From contig DASPOF010000109.1 of the NCBI GenBank assembly GCA_035626155.1, forward strand, positions 1 through 30,444: 30,444 bases of DNA, given 5' to 3'. Both the position numbers and the translations under genes were made by a program. Source of the stretch: DASPOF01 sp035626155 (GTDB lineage Bacteria; Desulfobacterota; Binatia; Binatales; Binataceae). Of the stretch, positions 29,120 to 30,444 are shown piece by piece; positions within the stretch are counted from its first letter, which is position 1, and each line of letters starts with the position of its first letter. Below the pieces are notes generated by a model. That model was not told the DNA's origin. It worked only from the letters and a program-made list of their open reading frames with translations, and did no database searches.

Positions 29120-30444
29120 ATGGTCAATGAGAATCGCTTCGCCTCCGGTCCCGCGATCGTAGCGTATATCGCCGCTCTCGAATTCCCCATCCACCTGCCT
29201 AATCCCGGCGGCTACGGATTTTTCACCGACGAGCTTTACTTCATGGCTTGCGGCGAACACTTAAGCTTCGGGTACGTCGACATGCCGCCGCTGACCGCGC
29301 TCCAGGCGTGGGCCGCGCGCGGACTGTTTGGCGATTCGCTTCTGGCTATCCGGCTCTTTCCGGCGATCGCGAGTGCCGGTCTGGTTGTGCTTACGGGCGC
29401 GCTGGTGCGCCAGCTTGGCGGCGGACGATTTGCGCAGGCTCTCGCCGCGGTCGCGGTCCTGCTTGCGCCGTTCTATCTGACGGTCGGCAGTTATTTGTCG
29501 ATGAACTCGATCGAGCCGCTGTTGTGGATGGGCTGCGCGCTCGTGCTCATCCGCATGATCCAGACGGGCAACGGCAAGCTCTGGCTGTGGTTCGGGCTGC
29601 TCGCCGGGATCGGCCTGGAGAACAAGGATACCATGTTGGTATTCGGCCTGGCGCTGGTCGCCGGGCTTGCGATTACGGCCGAGCGCCGGCTGATGGCGAA
29701 CCGATGGTTCCTGTTCGGGGGGCTGGCGGCGCTCGTGATTTTCCTGCCGAATCTCATCTGGATGATTCAGCATCACTTTCCCCACCTCGAAATGCTCGCC
29801 AACATCAAGCGCAGCGGGCGCAACGTAGCTTTCAACCCGTTGCAGTTTTTCGGCTGGCAGGTACTGGGCATGCAGCCGGCCGCGTTTCCAATCTGGATTT
29901 GCGGTCTCTGGTATTTTCTTCTGAGCGAGCCGGGCCGGCCGTATCGCGCGCTTGGATGGGCATACGTGCTCGCGCTCATCATCCTGCTCCTCGCGGGAGG
30001 GCGCTTTTACTACCTGGCGCCGGCCTATCCCATGTTGCTTGCTTCGGGAGCGGTGGCGATCGAAACGTGGCTCGCACCTGCGCGATGGCTCTGGCTCAGA
30101 TGGGCGTATACGGGATTGCTGGCGGTAGCGGGCGGGGTTACCGCGCTGCTCGCACTTCCTCTGCTGCCGCCTGAAACCCATGTCCGCTTTGCCCGGTTCA
30201 TGGGATTCTCCGCGCCGCGATTCGAACATCGGCAAGCGAGCGAGCTGCCGCAGATGCTGGCCGATCGGATGGGCTGGCCCGAGATGGCTGCCGCGGCCGC
30301 GCGAGTGTACTACTCATTGCCTGCGGACGAGCGGGCAAGGGCCGCCATCTTCGGCATAAATTACGGAGAGGCCGGTGCGATCGACTTTTACGGTCCCAGG
30401 CTCGGCCTGCCCAAGGCGATCAGCGGCCACGTCAATTATTGGTA
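29120..30444 (+). CDS. GT-C membrane glycosyltransferase C (3' end outside window)
   Basis: The frame from ATG 29120 stays open to the right edge (441 codons visible). It encodes a GT39-like enzyme: the first helix is short and followed by the catalytic loop FFTDELYFMACGEHLSFGYV, then DMPPLTALQAWAARGLFGDS, a characteristic block of bacterial glycosyltransferase family 39 proteins. Later blocks are LLWMGCALVLIRMIQTG, LENKDTMLVFGLALVAG, FLPNLIWMIQHHFPHLEML and GGRFYYLAPAYPMLLASGAV. A soluble C-domain begins near residue 350. It is related only distantly to copies A and B, so it is a separate transferase in the same cluster. GCGAGGG about 9 bases upstream may serve as ribosome-binding site. The true C-terminus is not visible. 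Confidence 0.9.
   Translation, partial: MVNENRFASGPAIVAYIAALEFPIHLPNPGGYGFFTDELYFMACGEHLSFGYVDMPPLTALQAWAARGLFGDSLLAIRLFPAIASAGLVVLTGALVRQLGGGRFAQALAAVAVLLAPFYLTVGSYLSMNSIEPLLWMGCALVLIRMIQTGNGKLWLWFGLLAGIGLENKDTMLVFGLALVAGLAITAERRLMANRWFLFGGLAALVIFLPNLIWMIQHHFPHLEMLANIKRSGRNVAFNPLQFFGWQVLGMQPAAFPIWICGLWYFLLSEPGRPYRALGWAYVLALIILLLAGGRFYYLAPAYPMLLASGAVAIETWLAPARWLWLRWAYTGLLAVAGGVTALLALPLLPPETHVRFARFMGFSAPRFEHRQASELPQMLADRMGWPEMAAAAARVYYSLPADERARAAIFGINYGEAGAIDFYGPRLGLPKAISGHVNYW

Noticed and set aside
29248..30174. Plus-strand frame of 308 codons near the right edge.
   Set aside because: It is out of frame with glycosyltransferase C, whose membrane helices and DE motif show the true reading frame from 29120.
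1..30444. CRISPR arrays, insertion sequences, phage genes and rRNA.
   Set aside because: No regularly spaced repeats, transposase or integrase motifs, or rRNA segments were seen on either strand.

Overview
The window is GC-rich, densely coded DNA from a Gram-negative-type bacterium. This is shown by a secretin, a lipobox lipoprotein, signal peptides and membrane glycosyltransferases. Two enhancer-binding proteins and two good -24/-12 promoters show that sigma-54 is used. No rRNA or other strong taxonomic marker is present, so the phylum cannot be fixed; a delta-proteobacterium-like lineage (Desulfobacterota, Myxococcota, Binatota or similar) is only a guess. No IS element, prophage or CRISPR array was seen.

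Region 1 (1-3000): the C-terminal end of a family-2 glycosyltransferase, a sigma-54 activator on the minus strand, tRNA-Lys(UUU), and an unrecognised minus-strand lipoprotein.

Region 2 (3230-13370) is the centrepiece, a Tad/Flp pilus locus. It runs flp1-flp2-cpaB-cpaC-cpaE-cpaF-tadB-tadC on the plus strand and is followed by a second sigma-54 activator. The two activators (356-1537 minus and 12126-13307 plus) are close paralogues of equal length and have no sensory domain. Good sigma-54 promoters lie before flp1 (3303-3318) and before the second activator (12045-12060), while the first activator has a sigma-70-like promoter. An octamer, CGCTAATC, recurs upstream of the first activator and twice upstream of flp1; its 7-base core occurs upstream of the second activator. 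The simplest reading is a self-contained relay: activator 1 (housekeeping sigma) leads to the flp operon and activator 2 (sigma-54). Both pilin genes are under 60 codons and easily missed. No prepilin peptidase or TadE/F/G genes are in view.

Region 3 (13400-17040): an XdhC and MocA-like pair for molybdenum-cofactor maturation, then an overlapping ECF sigma factor / zinc anti-sigma / Spy-like periplasmic protein cassette, then a hairpin-rich convergent spacer.

Region 4 (17038-25790) is mixed metabolism: a secreted TPR protein, two coupled alpha/beta hydrolases, a secreted beta-propeller, a methylmalonyl-CoA-epimerase-like VOC protein, a DipZ-type thioredoxin-fold protein, a sirtuin overlapping tail-to-tail with an ArnT-like glycosyltransferase, a single-domain CDGSH protein, and a solitary HicB-like protein.

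Region 5 (25948-end): three consecutive GT-C (PMT/ArnT-type) membrane glycosyltransferases. The first two are tandem duplicates with a nearly identical 5' end. Between them lies a 16-codon fossil resembling the start of the third gene. The third gene is open at the right edge of the window.
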